A DNA stretch of 31,365 bases from Lentisphaeraceae bacterium (lineage in GTDB: Bacteria; Verrucomicrobiota; Kiritimatiellia; RFP12; DVOR01): NCBI GenBank assembly GCA_004555175.1, contig SFJE01000031.1, positions 1-31,365 of the forward strand, written 5' to 3'. Of this stretch, positions 1 to 8,246 are shown piece by piece (the first letter of the stretch is position 1; each line of letters starts with the position of its first letter). Made by a program: the position numbers and the translations under genes. The notes below the pieces were generated by a model that ran no database searches, had not been told where the DNA came from, and saw only the letters and a program-made list of their open reading frames with translations.

Positions 1-69
1 TCATAGTCTATCGCTATCCGCGGAAGACTTCAAACTCCGCAGTAAGCCTTCAACGACAACAGACATTAC

Positions 70-217
70 CAACACAAAGAAAGCACGCCGAAATAGGCCA
101 TGTGTGAGGAAACCACAAAGGAACACAAAGCACGCCGAAATAGACGCAGAGGAAACCATAAGTCCGAGCGAAGCGAAGGAGCTATGTCAACAAGGAACAC
201 AAAGGGTTTTGGAGGCG
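70..217. repeat. ACAAAG-family intergenic repeat block, copy 1
   Basis: This AT-richer stretch consists of ACCACAAAGGAACACAAAG-type units joined by GCACGCCGAAATA motifs. A 23-bp segment at 84-106 recurs exactly at 16251-16273. It also carries a GAGCGAAGCGAAGGAGCTATG module near 165-186, which has relatives at 13978-13998 and 31084-31105. Any protein read from it is rich in Lys, Arg, Thr and His and has no domain, so I treat it as non-coding. The remainder of bases 1-69 shows nothing I recognise. Confidence 0.8.
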
Positions 218-302
218 TTCGCGAACGGCGGCGCCGCTCGCCCCCTCACGCGGGCGTAGCGAGTATCCGTTCTCCATTTATGCGCCGTAGCGTAACGCAT
301 GC

Positions 303-331
303 TTGACATCCTCTGCGGGAGTTGCTAATCT
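303..331 (+). promoter_or_regulatory. Near-consensus sigma-70 promoter of the surface protein gene
   Basis: TTGACA at 303-308 is separated by exactly 17 nt from TAATCT at 326-331, so transcription probably begins near 338. That leaves a leader of about 90 nt before the ATG at 429. It is the best-matching promoter upstream of this gene. Confidence 0.7.
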
Positions 332-373
332 GATGCCAAAGTGATGGCTGAGGCTACGCTGAGAGAGAGGAAA

Positions 374-388
374 ATGAAGCCCTCCTGA
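374..388 (+). CDS. Possible four-residue leader mini-ORF (MKPS) upstream of the surface protein
   Basis: Inside the leader, a purine-rich GAGAGAGAGG (361-370) stands just upstream of ATG AAG CCC TCC TGA. It encodes Met-Lys-Pro-Ser, and the big downstream protein also starts Met-Lys-Pro. The main gene has its own Shine-Dalgarno AAAGG at 416-420. The mini-ORF could be a regulatory leader peptide, a decayed duplicate of the gene start, or chance. No protein evidence is possible at this length. Confidence 0.3.
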   Translation: MKPS

Positions 389-428
389 GTTGCGGTCTGG
401 ACCATCCGACATCTGAAAGGATTCAGGG

Positions 429-3400
429 ATGAAACCTACTTCGCGCTCCGCGCTCGGCTTTGCCGTGGCGCGTATTCATCGTGTGGCAACGACCGTGTGC
501 CACGCCCTTCGGCGGTCTGCCCGCCCCTTCGCCGCCCTCGCGGTCCTCTGTGCCACGATTGGTGCGGCAACCTTCTGTAGCGCCACAGCGGCGCAAACCA
601 TCGCCATTAATTTTGCCACTAATGAGGCAACTCTAGACAGTGGCAATGTTGGCTTCACAAAGGAGTTGACAGAGAATGGGCGGACACTTCATCTGGGGAA
701 GGAGCTTCGCTCATCACTTTGGTATGCCTTGACAGGCAGTGGTGACACACGCACCGTCAAGGGGGCGTTGGAGACGGATGAGACCGAGCAGAATGGGCTA
801 TCGGTTTCTCTCACCTTTGGTGCGAGTGGAACGTGGAGGTCCGATAACAACAAAACATCCGAGAGCCTTATTGGTCAGTTGACGCACGGGTACTTAGATT
901 GTGCCGAGGACGGTACGCAAAACTCGGTCTCGATTAGGGGATTGCCAACGACCGGTTATGATGTGGCCGTTATTCTCAGTGGCGATGGCTATAAGGGGGA
1001 TGGCACTGAGAAAAATGATAAGAAGCACGTGAAGTTTTCGCCCATTGCTATCAATGGCGTTGACTACACGGCCGATAAGACGAATGGCACCTATCCCGGC
1101 GATGCCTGCTGGGGCAAGCGCGACTCCTCGACCTCGCTTACGGAGGGGGTGAATGTCCTCTTTGTGCGCAATATAATGGACTCGTCCCTCGAATTGAGGG
1201 GTTACTTCTTGAATACGACTGCGCGCAAAGGGCGCGGTACGATTGCTGCCGTGATGATCTTCATTCACGGCACCGAGGGAAATGAAACGGAGCAGACGGT
1301 CTCGGCTACGGCCACGGCTGAGAGCACGGTCTTCTCCGGTACCGGCCTAACCTGGACGAATGATGCCCCCGAGACGGTAACCGCGCTCGGACCGGCCACG
1401 GCGGCGACCTTGGCGCTCCCCTCGGCAACCACCTTGGCTTTGGATCGCAGTGTGGACCTGCAGAGCCTCGCATTGACGGGGGCGGGTTCGCTGACCTTCT
1501 CGACCTTCTCAAAGGGCGGCCTTTCGGCGAGCTCGACCACGGTCGGGGCAGATCTGGATGTTTCGGCGAAGGAGTTCGGCGCCTCCCTCGGCGCGGTCAC
1601 CGTCGCGGCTGATAAGACGCTGACATTACGCTCGCTTGAGCAAATCACATCGAGCACGGGAAGCGGCATTCTGGCCCTTTGTGGCAACTCTACTATCGCC
1701 AATACGACGAAGCTGGGTTCGGGCATTCCCCTCAAGGTCCTTTCGGGTAAGGTCACCTACACTGCTGGTAATAGTGGGAATGGTCTTTCAACAGGACGTT
1801 TCATTACAGTGAGTGGTGCGGATAGCACGCTTAAGACAACGACCCAGGATGCCTTGGGGTGGAACTTCCCGAATGCGGATGCGCAGAAGCTCATCATTGA
1901 GCAGGACGGCCGGCTTGAGCTTGGCAGCCGCGAGACCCTTATAACGCCGGTTGAACTTTGCGCTGGGCACATCGTTTTGACTACTGCCCAGGATGGGCGC
2001 GCGCTGGACTTTTACGATGATAATGCCACACGTGTGGATGTAACGGTCAAAGCCGCCGCAGAAGGGGCTTCTGCCGCGAACCCGACGGTTTCAACCTTGA
2101 GTTCAACTGGGACGGGCGATGCGCGCAAGGTCAATTTGCGTAACGGTGACCTTCGCGTGGAGGTTGAGGCAAAGGCAAAGCTTGTGATCAAGGCTCAATT
2201 GATTTCCTATTGGATCAATGGAAGTACATTGGGCAAGTTGGTAAAGCTTGGCGATGGCGTGTTGGAACTTGGGGGTGAGACGGCCAATACCTATACGCAA
2301 GGTACCGAGATTCAGGCCGGCACCGTACACCTGACGGGCGCGGCCACCCTTGGCACCGGTGTGGCCACCATTGCCTCTGGCGCAAAACTTCTAGTCGATG
2401 GTGCTACTGATGGCACGATTAAGGCCCTAACAAATACCATCACCGGTGCCTCCGCCGAGAGCATCGGCACGATTGTGCTAGCAAATAACGGCGTGCTCGA
2501 CTTGCGTGGGGCGCTGACAGGAGAAACGGTTCCTACGCTGGCCTACGCCGAGGACTCTACCGGCACATTGATTCTTACGGCCGGGCAGGAGACCGGGATC
2601 ACGATTCCCGAAGGGGCCGAGTTGCGCATTGTCCTCTCGAGCGCTCAGTTGCGCAGCAGTTACACCACCACGAACACCGGCAATGTGACGTTTTACAAGG
2701 AGACCTCTTCTGGGGCATTGGAAGCCCTAGGAGCGAATGATGGTACCTTTAGTGAGGATGGTAAGACCTTTACCGCTGTCAATGTTTGGACGAATGCCAT
2801 GGGGGATGGTCTGTGGTCTACGGTCGGTAACTGGTCTACGGGTGAACTTCCTAGTAAGACGGAAACGGTTAAGGTGATGGTCGACGCGCAGACCACGCTG
2901 ACGCTTCCGGAGAGTGGCGAGACAGTCACCAACCTGATGGTGGAGGCAACAACGGCGGCTGGCGCTCTGAACCTCTCGGGAGGGAAGCTGACGGTAAGTG
3001 GAACATTAACGGTCGATGCTGCTGTTACAGCGACGGAGTCGACGCTTTCCTATGGCACCTTGGCGATTCAGGAGGGGGTGACTCTCTCGCTGACTGTGGC
3101 CGAAGGGGAGACTTATGAGAGCGGGCAGATCACAGGCTCCGGCACCTTGGTCAAGCTTGGCACAGGCACGCTCAAGTTCACAACGGCTTCTGGTAAGACC
3201 GCCTTTGCCGATGGCGTGATGGTGGATGTTCGGGCCGGTAAGCTCTTCTTATATGAGATCGGGGGCGATCATCCAGCTCTTAAGAATGCGACGCTTCGCT
3301 TCGCCGAAGGCGCTTCATGGGAGAGTCATGGATGGCCTGTGATTGATGGAACAGTAACGATTGAGGTCGTGGGAAGCACAAACACCCTGCAACTGACGAC

Positions 3401-6400
3401 CACCTCGTCATATGGCGTGAGCCTTGCGGGAAGCGGCACGCTCGTGAAGACAGGCGAGGGCACCTTGCAGTTGCCGGTGAAGCCTTCCGATGGGTGGTCC
3501 GGCAATGGCGAAATCCGAGCGGGCACTTTGGAACTGCTTGCGGCAAATAATGGAAGCTCGCAGGAGGGCACCATCGATGGGGTTCTCTCCGGTAGCGGTA
3601 AGCTCAAAATCGGCTCAGGCACCGTCACCCTTACGAAGAATAACTCCTACACTGGCGGGACGACCATCGCTAATGGGGCAACGGTGATTGTTGAGACGAT
3701 TGGTAAGTTGGGCCCGAGCGGCACTGTGCAGGTGGATGCCCGCGGCACGCTGAAACTCGTGAATTCGAGAGATCTTAATGAAACTGGTACAAACTATGGT
3801 CGTGTTGAAGGTGCCGGTACGGTCTGGTATTCCTCCTCTGGCGGCAACTATTATCGTATCTTGCCGAACACGGTGGCAAACCGGTTGCCGACGACTATCT
3901 CGGTTCGGAACGACTTGACGGCAGGTCTGATTATCTCGCAACAGGGAACGAACTCGCCAGAGACGGCGGTTGGTTCGGTCTCGGGTAGCGGCACTTTCCG
4001 TGCGGACTGGGTCGAAGGTGAAAACTCACGAACGCTACGGATTGTGCAGTCAAAGAATACCGAGCACGAAGGTAATTTCATTCACGATAATCATCCAAAT
4101 CGCTTGACCAAGGTGATTGTTACCGGAGCTGCTGGGGCGGAGGATAAGACGCTGACGCTCTCGGGGAATACAACGACGGCGCGGCCGTTGGAGATTGAGG
4201 AGAGCGGCTCGGTGAAGTTGACGGGGGCGTGGAATGCGGAAATTACCATCAATGGCGCGCTGGAGGTTCCAGTGGAGTCGGGAGAGAAGACGATCTCCAC
4301 GGCCTTGGAGGGCACGACTGGTACGCTGACGAAGAGCGGGGCCGGGACGTTGAAGCTCACGGGTGCCAACACCTTCTCGGGCAATGTTGCCATCACGGGC
4401 GGCATCCTGAATGTCGGCACCAACCGTGGCTTTACGGTGAGTGCCATCGAGAGCGGTGCTAAGTTGGCCCTTACGCCGACAACGGAGGAGTTAACCGCCG
4501 GGCAGATTACCTTAAATGCGGCTGACAGTGTGACATTGACCTCTGAGATGTTCTCGGTGGCGGGCTTTACAGGTGCACTTGTTTCTGACGGTGTAATCCT
4601 TCTCACCAATCCGCGGTGGACACCAACGGCCGGGGATCTCGACTGGGCCCATAACTGGGCGCGAGGCGAAGTGGAACTCGCGGCAGCACCCACTGTGGGC
4701 GACATTGAGATTGACTTTTCGGCGCTGACGACCGTGACCGAGGTCACTATTCCCGAGGGCGCCTTCGGTAGTGTCAAGTTTATCGGTGGCGAGGCCGAGG
4801 GCTGTAGCCTGGTGGTAACGCTGGGCGAGGGTGTCACCTTGGGAGCGTTGACAATTGGCGGTCGGGTCACCTTGCCGGATACCGCCATCACGGCGGCGAC
4901 CAAGATTGCCTCGGGGGCTACGCTCTCGCTGACGGGGTCGAGCCAGACGATCTCGACGGCGATTACGGGCGAGGGGGCGCTTCATCTCCTTTCGGGTGTC
5001 TTAACGCTCTCGGGCGCCAACACCTACACAGGGGGCACCATCATTGATGCATCGACCAAAGAGCAGTCTACCGAACTGGTTATGAAAACGAATGCTGCTT
5101 TCCCGGCGAGTGGTGCGGTCACCGGTGAGGGAACACTCCATTTCAAGGGGAATAATATCCTGCCGACGACGGCTAATGGCCGTTTCGCTGGTGGTTGGAC
5201 TGGCACAGTGAAGTTCTCCGGCACGGGCAAGAACGATCTCAATCTCAATCACTTTGGCACTGGGAGTTCGAAGATTGAGTTTGCTGGTGCCAGTGGTTAT
5301 TTCCCGCCTGGTACATTGTCCTTCCCACAGGAGATTATCCTCAGTGGCAATGGGTGGACAACAACGAATGGCTATGCTGGACATGTCATCACCTTCTCCG
5401 GCCCTGTCTCGGGCTCGGGGGCGCTCAATCTCAATTCAACGGCCCCGGCCAATGGATTGACCTATAAGTTTACAGGGAAGCTTGAAGCGTACAAGGGCGC
5501 ACTGACTGTTGGCTCCATTCAATGGCTTGTCATTGGCTCGGGCGCTATACTCCCGGCCAAGGGAACGGTGAATGTCACGACTTCGGCGGTGGTAGCGGGC
5601 ACTTGGAAGGCTACGAACGGCATTACCGTGACTAGCGGCACGCTCTCGGGGGGCGGCACTTTGGATTCGGCCGTGACGGTGAAGAGTGGTGGCACCCTTT
5701 CGGGCGTGACTTGCAAGGGAGCGGTGACTTGCCAGAGTTCATCGACCGTGGTTGCCGGGACCACCTTTACCGGGAGCGTCACCTTCGCAGGTGGGGCTAA
5801 ACTGCAGGCGAGGGCCGCGAATGCCAGCCAAGTCGAGGGACGTAACTATGTTATCCAATGCGCTTCTACGCCGACCTTCCTGGACACGGTGAGCGTGTCT
5901 TCGCCGGACTACAACCTCTCGGTGATAAAGGCTCCTGGACTCACGGAAGAGACCTTTACGGTGGATGCCGCTAGTGAGAAGACCGACCTCTTCCTCCGCC
6001 TCATCGCGAATGGTGATGGGACCTCCACATTGATGGCGCTCTGCAAGCCCTCCATTCCGGAGGCTCCTGCGGAGATGTCCGAGGCGGAGAAGACGGCCCT
6101 TGCCGAGTGCATTGTTAAGCAGTTCGTCGAGGTGATGTTTAAACATGGAATTGCTTCGCCCGTGAGTGCGGTGGCAGATTCCGCCAAACCTAACGCCAAG
6201 GTCGAGGGGGCGCTCCTCTTCGAGAATGTGGTCAAACCGACCACGAATGCGGAAGCGGACTTCGTGGCAGTGGTTTCCTACGACTTCGGGGTCGCGGATA
6301 TCACAATCAAGGACCTGACGCTGGGTGAGGCAACTACGCCTTCTCGCTATGTGGTCCTCTCGGCTAAGGTTGAGAGCACGGCCACAACGGGCTTCACCAA

Positions 6401-6611
6401 CCAAGCGGCCACCTTCGCCGAGGATGTCATCTTCACCGTGACGGTCGACGGCACAGCGCTGTCGGCAACCGCGATCTCTGCCGCTGAGCTTGGCCTGACA
6501 GAGGAGGCTAACAAAAAGTGGTTTGCCGTGCCGTTTGCGAAGGTCTTCCCGAAGGAGTCTCCAACGGGGACCAAGAACTTCCGCGTTAAGGTTAGCAAAG
6601 AAGTGAACTAA
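429..6611 (+). CDS. Giant secreted protein with autotransporter-associated beta-strand (PATR) repeats
   Basis: This 2,060-residue protein is probably displayed at the cell surface as an adhesin or beta-helical coat protein. It opens with an extended signal peptide: a basic n-region to about residue 32, then a hydrophobic Ala/Leu segment ending SATAA-Q near residue 55. Residues about 56-280 form a beta-rich, Gly/Asn/Asp-containing N-terminal domain. From about 600 to 1540, short repeats of the form LVKxGxGTLxL...GANTYTGGTxI...GxL recur. This is the PATR signature of right-handed beta-helix passengers in Verrucomicrobia-like bacteria. WSTVGNW and WAHNWARGE blocks (near residues 810 and 1405) separate repeat groups. 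The last 200 residues are a different, Ala/Glu/Val-rich domain of unknown family. I see no C-terminal beta-barrel, no terminal Phe, no PEP-CTERM and no LPXTG, so the export and anchoring route is unclear. The start is set by AAAGG eight bases upstream of the ATG. Confidence 0.85.
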   Translation: MKPTSRSALGFAVARIHRVATTVCHALRRSARPFAALAVLCATIGAATFCSATAAQTIAINFATNEATLDSGNVGFTKELTENGRTLHLGKELRSSLWYALTGSGDTRTVKGALETDETEQNGLSVSLTFGASGTWRSDNNKTSESLIGQLTHGYLDCAEDGTQNSVSIRGLPTTGYDVAVILSGDGYKGDGTEKNDKKHVKFSPIAINGVDYTADKTNGTYPGDACWGKRDSSTSLTEGVNVLFVRNIMDSSLELRGYFLNTTARKGRGTIAAVMIFIHGTEGNETEQTVSATATAESTVFSGTGLTWTNDAPETVTALGPATAATLALPSATTLALDRSVDLQSLALTGAGSLTFSTFSKGGLSASSTTVGADLDVSAKEFGASLGAVTVAADKTLTLRSLEQITSSTGSGILALCGNSTIANTTKLGSGIPLKVLSGKVTYTAGNSGNGLSTGRFITVSGADSTLKTTTQDALGWNFPNADAQKLIIEQDGRLELGSRETLITPVELCAGHIVLTTAQDGRALDFYDDNATRVDVTVKAAAEGASAANPTVSTLSSTGTGDARKVNLRNGDLRVEVEAKAKLVIKAQLISYWINGSTLGKLVKLGDGVLELGGETANTYTQGTEIQAGTVHLTGAATLGTGVATIASGAKLLVDGATDGTIKALTNTITGASAESIGTIVLANNGVLDLRGALTGETVPTLAYAEDSTGTLILTAGQETGITIPEGAELRIVLSSAQLRSSYTTTNTGNVTFYKETSSGALEALGANDGTFSEDGKTFTAVNVWTNAMGDGLWSTVGNWSTGELPSKTETVKVMVDAQTTLTLPESGETVTNLMVEATTAAGALNLSGGKLTVSGTLTVDAAVTATESTLSYGTLAIQEGVTLSLTVAEGETYESGQITGSGTLVKLGTGTLKFTTASGKTAFADGVMVDVRAGKLFLYEIGGDHPALKNATLRFAEGASWESHGWPVIDGTVTIEVVGSTNTLQLTTTSSYGVSLAGSGTLVKTGEGTLQLPVKPSDGWSGNGEIRAGTLELLAANNGSSQEGTIDGVLSGSGKLKIGSGTVTLTKNNSYTGGTTIANGATVIVETIGKLGPSGTVQVDARGTLKLVNSRDLNETGTNYGRVEGAGTVWYSSSGGNYYRILPNTVANRLPTTISVRNDLTAGLIISQQGTNSPETAVGSVSGSGTFRADWVEGENSRTLRIVQSKNTEHEGNFIHDNHPNRLTKVIVTGAAGAEDKTLTLSGNTTTARPLEIEESGSVKLTGAWNAEITINGALEVPVESGEKTISTALEGTTGTLTKSGAGTLKLTGANTFSGNVAITGGILNVGTNRGFTVSAIESGAKLALTPTTEELTAGQITLNAADSVTLTSEMFSVAGFTGALVSDGVILLTNPRWTPTAGDLDWAHNWARGEVELAAAPTVGDIEIDFSALTTVTEVTIPEGAFGSVKFIGGEAEGCSLVVTLGEGVTLGALTIGGRVTLPDTAITAATKIASGATLSLTGSSQTISTAITGEGALHLLSGVLTLSGANTYTGGTIIDASTKEQSTELVMKTNAAFPASGAVTGEGTLHFKGNNILPTTANGRFAGGWTGTVKFSGTGKNDLNLNHFGTGSSKIEFAGASGYFPPGTLSFPQEIILSGNGWTTTNGYAGHVITFSGPVSGSGALNLNSTAPANGLTYKFTGKLEAYKGALTVGSIQWLVIGSGAILPAKGTVNVTTSAVVAGTWKATNGITVTSGTLSGGGTLDSAVTVKSGGTLSGVTCKGAVTCQSSSTVVAGTTFTGSVTFAGGAKLQARAANASQVEGRNYVIQCASTPTFLDTVSVSSPDYNLSVIKAPGLTEETFTVDAASEKTDLFLRLIANGDGTSTLMALCKPSIPEAPAEMSEAEKTALAECIVKQFVEVMFKHGIASPVSAVADSAKPNAKVEGALLFENVVKPTTNAEADFVAVVSYDFGVADITIKDLTLGEATTPSRYVVLSAKVESTATTGFTNQAATFAEDVIFTVTVDGTALSATAISAAELGLTEEANKKWFAVPFAKVFPKESPTGTKNFRVKVSKEVN

Positions 6612-6632
6612 CGCAAGTTGGTTTAGTGCAGT

Positions 6633-6670
6633 GCGCGGCCCGGGTGACCGGGCCGCGCGTTTTGTGTTTT
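6633..6670 (+). terminator. Strong rho-independent terminator after the surface protein gene
   Basis: A perfect 11-bp stem (GCGCGGCCCGG with CCGGGCCGCGC) closes a GTGA tetraloop and is followed by GTTTTGTGTTTT. It lies 22 bp after the stop codon and separates this gene from the convergent amidase. Confidence 0.9.
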
Positions 6671-6682
6671 GGGGGGAGGGCG

Positions 6683-7666
6683 TTAGGGGGCGGAGAAGGC
6701 GGCATTGAGGCCGCGGGCGATGGCCGCGGCGAGGCGTTGTTGTCCGGCGGCTTCGGCGAGGAGGGGGAAGTCTTGGGCGTTGGTGAGGAAGCCCATTTCG
6801 ATGAGGATGGCTGGGGCGGGCGTATCGCGCAAGACCTTGAAGTGGGCGTGGCGCAGACCGCGATCGGCCGGCGCGGGGGGCTCCATTGAGAGGAGCGCTT
6901 GTTGGACGCAGAAGGCTAGGCGTGTGGCGGCGGGGAGGTGGGCTTGGCCGACCATTGGGGCGCGCGCCGGCGAGTTGGCGGCGGTTCCTTCGCAGCCGGG
7001 GGCGGGGAGGGTGTAGACTTCGATGCCTCGGGCGGCCGCGTTGGCGGCGGAGTTGACGTGGATGGAGACGAAGGCGTCGATGGCGTTGGTTGCGCCCATC
7101 TGCGCGCGCTCGTCGAGCGAACGCTGCGGGCCATCGGCCGAGCGGGTCATGAGGACGCGGTGGCCCTGGGCTTCGAGGAGGCGCTTGACCTCGAGGGCGA
7201 CGGCGAGGGTGATGTTCTTTTCGTAGGTTTTGCCGACGCGGCAGCCGGTGTCGCTTGCGCCGTGGCCGGGGTCTAGGAGGAGGGTAGCGCGCGCGGGGGG
7301 AGGGGTCGGGCGGACGATGGCTTGGCGGATGAGGGCGGTATCCTTGGCGCCGAGGGTGTTCATGCCGGCGGGTTCATGGAGGTAATAGCGTGCGCCATCG
7401 AGCAGGGCGGTGCGTTTGCCGCGGTCGAAGGTGAAGGTGTGGCCGCCGCCGCGGAGGGTGACTTGCGTGTCGGTGAGGGTGCGTTCGGTGTTGGGGGGCA
7501 GACCGAGGGTCTGGGGCAGATTGTAGAAGGGCTGCCGGACGCAGCCGGAGAGGAGTGCGAGGAGGAGGACGAGTGGAAGGGAGAAGCGTCGACAGTCGAC
7601 AGTCGACAGTCGACAGTACGCGGCAAGCCGCGACGGAGAGGCCGAAGGCCTTCTGTCATCTGTCAT
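6683..7666 (-). CDS. N-acetylmuramoyl-L-alanine amidase, lipoprotein form (AmiC-like, Amidase_3)
   Basis: This zinc amidase cleaves the amide bond between MurNAc and the stem peptide, as in daughter-cell separation or peptidoglycan turnover. With the ATG at 7666 it has 327 residues. A hydrophobic stretch with lipobox LLSGC (Cys42) predicts a lipid-anchored periplasmic protein. The Amidase_3 domain runs from about 127 to the end, with zinc ligands His135 (LLLDPGHG), Glu149 (TYEKNITL) and His203 (SIHVNS) and a catalytic Glu in ILIEMGFLTN near 293. The region 43-120 is a small beta-rich domain of unknown family. The first 35 residues are read entirely from intergenic repeat DNA, including CRLSTVDC. 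The next in-frame ATG upstream is 7714, which would add 16 residues. Six-codon ORF MTENR-stop (7680-7663) overlaps the chosen start as ATGA. The gene follows ruvC by 58 bp and is probably the last gene of that operon. Confidence 0.85.
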   Translation of the reverse strand: MTDDRRPSASPSRLAAYCRLSTVDCRRFSLPLVLLLALLSGCVRQPFYNLPQTLGLPPNTERTLTDTQVTLRGGGHTFTFDRGKRTALLDGARYYLHEPAGMNTLGAKDTALIRQAIVRPTPPPARATLLLDPGHGASDTGCRVGKTYEKNITLAVALEVKRLLEAQGHRVLMTRSADGPQRSLDERAQMGATNAIDAFVSIHVNSAANAAARGIEVYTLPAPGCEGTAANSPARAPMVGQAHLPAATRLAFCVQQALLSMEPPAPADRGLRHAHFKVLRDTPAPAILIEMGFLTNAQDFPLLAEAAGQQRLAAAIARGLNAAFSAP

Positions 7667-7698
7667 CTGTTCTCTGTCATCGCGAGCGTAGCGAGTGA
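7590..7698 (-). repeat. Composite repeat: GCTCGC hairpin, ATGACAG heptads and TCGACTG runs
   Basis: Read on the minus strand, the order is CTCGCTACGCTCGCG, then ATGACAGAGAACAGATGACAG, which is a 7-nt periodic array, then a spacer, then tandem TCGACTG units near 7590-7616. The same order appears at 23638-23745 on the plus strand. The block forms the 5' end of the amidase gene rather than sitting between genes. Confidence 0.75.
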
Positions 7699-7724
7699 AT
7701 AAGCAAAAGCGCATGGGGTTGGCC

Positions 7725-8246
7725 TTAGAGGGTGTTGGGTTGGAGGGCGCGTACGCCGGTGACGCGGTTGAGGTGGGCGAGGGCGATGGCGAGGGCGTCG
7801 GCGGCATCGTTTTGGATGGGCGGGGGGAGGGAGAGGATGCGCGCGACCATGGCTTGGACCTGCTCTTTTTCGGCCGAGCCGATGCCGGTGACCGCGCGTT
7901 TGACCTCCGCGGGCGAGTATTCGTAGATTGGGATGTTCCGCTTGGCGCAGTTGGCCACTACCACGCCGCGGGCGTGGCAGAGGATCATAGCGGTGCGGGC
8001 GTTTCGGGCAAAGAAGACGCCTTCGAGGGCGGCTTCGGCGGGCTGGAACTCATCGAGGAGCCGGGCGACCTCTGTATCGAGGCGGGCGAGGGCAGCGGAG
8101 AGGGGGAGCTTGGCGGGGATGCGCACGGGGGCGTAATAGCGGGCCAGGCGGCGGCTGCCGAGGGCTTCGACGATGCCAATGCCGGTCGAGCGCAGGGAGG
8201 TGTCGAAGCCAATGGCCAGGCGGGGAAGCGGCGGAGTGGGGCTCAT
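7725..8246 (-). CDS. ruvC: Crossover junction endodeoxyribonuclease RuvC
   Basis: RuvC resolves Holliday junctions together with RuvAB during recombination and fork repair. The 173-residue protein has the RNase H-like fold with the four acidic catalytic residues in place: Asp15 (AIGFDTSLRSTGIG), Glu75 (ALEGVFFA), and Asp147 and Asp150 (NDAADALAIALAH). Its length is normal for the family. I chose the ATG at 8246 because it overlaps the upstream nuclease stop as ATGA and is preceded by GGGGAGG; an ATG five codons earlier also exists. No ruvA or ruvB is in the window. Overlap with the upstream gene implies translational coupling within the HD protein, nuclease, RuvC cluster. Confidence 0.93.
   Translation of the reverse strand: MSPTPPLPRLAIGFDTSLRSTGIGIVEALGSRRLARYYAPVRIPAKLPLSAALARLDTEVARLLDEFQPAEAALEGVFFARNARTAMILCHARGVVVANCAKRNIPIYEYSPAEVKRAVTGIGSAEKEQVQAMVARILSLPPPIQNDAADALAIALAHLNRVTGVRALQPNTL

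Noticed and set aside
343..428. Possible TPP riboswitch in the surface-gene leader (CTGAGA followed by a CTGG segment)
   Set aside because: The conserved 5' GGGGTGC part and the 3' CCTGATCTGG...CGTAGGGA arrangement are not present, and thiamine control of an adhesin is implausible.
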